From Govanella sp037189785 (lineage in GTDB: Bacteria > Pseudomonadota > Alphaproteobacteria > Sphingomonadales > Govanellaceae), in assembly GCA_037189785.1 (NCBI GenBank), contig JBBCIP010000423.1, positions 1-13,009 on the forward strand: a stretch of 13,009 nt of DNA, in the 5' to 3' direction. Below are positions 12,084-13,009 of this stretch, one piece after another. Below the pieces are notes generated by a model, which saw nothing but the letters and a program-made list of their open reading frames with translations, had not been told where the DNA came from and did no database searches. Positions within the stretch are counted from its first letter, which is position 1. Every line of letters starts with the position of its first letter. Position numbers and translations under genes: made by a program.

Positions 12084-13009
12084 ATGATTGGCCCTAAAAT
12101 GAGCTCTATGGATATGCGACGCTTGGCCGTCTTGGTGTTTGGCTGGGTTGTGGTCATCGGGCTTATGGCGGCAATGACAAAGCCGGTTTTGGCTGCGCCC
12201 AGGATTGTAGCGCCGCAGGTCGTGGTAACGGTGCTCCCGCTCCACTCTCTGGTGGCCGGGGTGATGGAGGGGGTCGGAACGCCGACGCTGCTTATACCCG
12301 CCGGCGCCTCGCCCCATGGCTATGCCATGAAGCCGTCCGACGCTCGCAAGCTGTCCAATGCCGATATTATCGTCTGGGTCGGGCCGTCGCTCGAAACCGG
12401 ATTGCAGAAAGCCATTGTGGCCTTGGGCGATAAGGCGCAGGTCATCACCTTGACCAGTGAGCCGCGTATCCATCGCTTAGCCGACCGCTTGAACACGGCG
12501 TTCGTCGATCCCCATCTGTGGCTCGATCCCAGCAACGCCATGGCCCTGGTTGCGGTGACGGCGGATGTCCTGGCGGCGCGGGATCCGGCCAATGCCGACC
12601 GCTATGCGGCCAATGCCTTGGCGCTGGAACAACGGATTACCCGACTGGCCGTGGATTTGGCCGAGCGGTTGGCGCCGGTCAGGCAGCACAGCTTTGTGAC
12701 GTTCCATGACGCCTACCAGTATTTTGAAAGTCGTTACGGCCTCAAAAACATCGGTTTCGTGGTGAAAGATCCAGCTCATCCGACGGTCGGCGTGCGTCAC
12801 ATCCGCGAATTGCGCCAGAAAATGGTTGCGAGCAAAGCACCCTGCGTTTTCACCGAACCGGAATACGAACCGGCTTTGATTCACCCGCTGATTGAAGGCA
12901 CCAAAACACAAGCGGCCATGCTTGATCACCTGGGGGCAAAATTGGGGACAGAATTGCTGGCCACGGGTGATGCCTACTTCCTATTGATGGAACAATTGGC
13001 TGATACAGT
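12084..13009 (+). CDS. znuA: ZnuA-like zinc ABC transporter substrate-binding protein (3' end outside window)
   Basis: Periplasmic zinc-binding component of a ZnuABC uptake system; about 309 residues are visible and the frame is still open at the window end. A signal sequence spans about 1-38 (RRLAVLVFGWVVVIGLMAA core, likely cleavage after VLA at 37). Family motifs: VLPLHSLVAGVM (50-61), GASPHGYAMKPSDARKL (74-90), VDPHLWLDPSNA (141-152), FVTFHDAYQYFESRYGL (204-220), CVFTEPEYEP (254-263). Zinc ligands expected from these are H78, H144, H208 and D281 in LDHLGAKL. The His-rich loop of many ZnuA proteins is absent: the stretch between 120 and 140 has only H130. GGAG at 12074 supports the ATG at 12084; later in-frame ATGs at 12099, 12108 and 12114 are possible. 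The Zur box argues for zinc rather than manganese as substrate. Confidence 0.93.
   Translation, partial: MIGPKMSSMDMRRLAVLVFGWVVVIGLMAAMTKPVLAAPRIVAPQVVVTVLPLHSLVAGVMEGVGTPTLLIPAGASPHGYAMKPSDARKLSNADIIVWVGPSLETGLQKAIVALGDKAQVITLTSEPRIHRLADRLNTAFVDPHLWLDPSNAMALVAVTADVLAARDPANADRYAANALALEQRITRLAVDLAERLAPVRQHSFVTFHDAYQYFESRYGLKNIGFVVKDPAHPTVGVRHIRELRQKMVASKAPCVFTEPEYEPALIHPLIEGTKTQAAMLDHLGAKLGTELLATGDAYFLLMEQLADT

Overview
The window reads as chromosomal DNA of a moderately GC-rich alphaproteobacterium, perhaps a Rhodospirillales-like lineage; the order is a guess. The pointers are a TauE/SafE exporter overlapping an Alph_Pro_TM (TIGR02186-like) gene, a PraR-like XRE regulator, and intergenic palindromes of the type that yield spurious 'AGLDPAIH' peptides in alphaproteobacterial genomes. 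No tRNA, rRNA, CRISPR array, insertion sequence or phage module was seen.

Layout. 1-1189 (+): the 3' part of bioF followed by bioD, two consecutive steps of biotin synthesis. 1273-1710 (+): a near-consensus sigma-54 promoter, a 90-residue protein of unknown function, then a three-hairpin 3' region ending in an intrinsic terminator. 1746-3478 (-): a two-gene operon, a TauE/SafE permease overlapping by four bases a secreted or membrane-anchored Alph_Pro_TM protein. 3651-5695: about 2 kb rich in two families of palindromic repeats (called A and B here), holding an XRE regulator (4399-4791) and a small GIY-YIG nuclease (5198-5491). Every repeat left of the GIY-YIG gene points one way and every repeat right of it points the other way, and the gene sits inside an exact 30-bp inverted repeat.

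5741-11990: a lipid-metabolism block. A DUF962/Mpo1-like gene (-) diverges from a MerR-family regulator (+) whose strong promoter overlaps a palindromic operator. Next comes a tight three-gene beta-oxidation operon: a 596-residue acyl-CoA dehydrogenase, a thiolase, and a fused enoyl-CoA hydratase/3-hydroxyacyl-CoA dehydrogenase. It ends in a strong terminator. Together these give all four reactions of a beta-oxidation turn, with a probable local regulator and possibly an alpha-oxidation enzyme beside them.

12050-13009 (+): a perfect Zur-type palindrome overlapping a consensus -10, then the start of a znuA-like zinc-binding protein that runs off the window. This gene has no stop codon in the window, so it was read directly from the sequence.

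The observations most worth a second look are the GIY-YIG gene inside nested inverted palindromic repeats (a possible REPtron-like element), the sigma-54-driven small protein with its structured 3' region, and the Mpo1-like gene facing the fatty-acid regulator.
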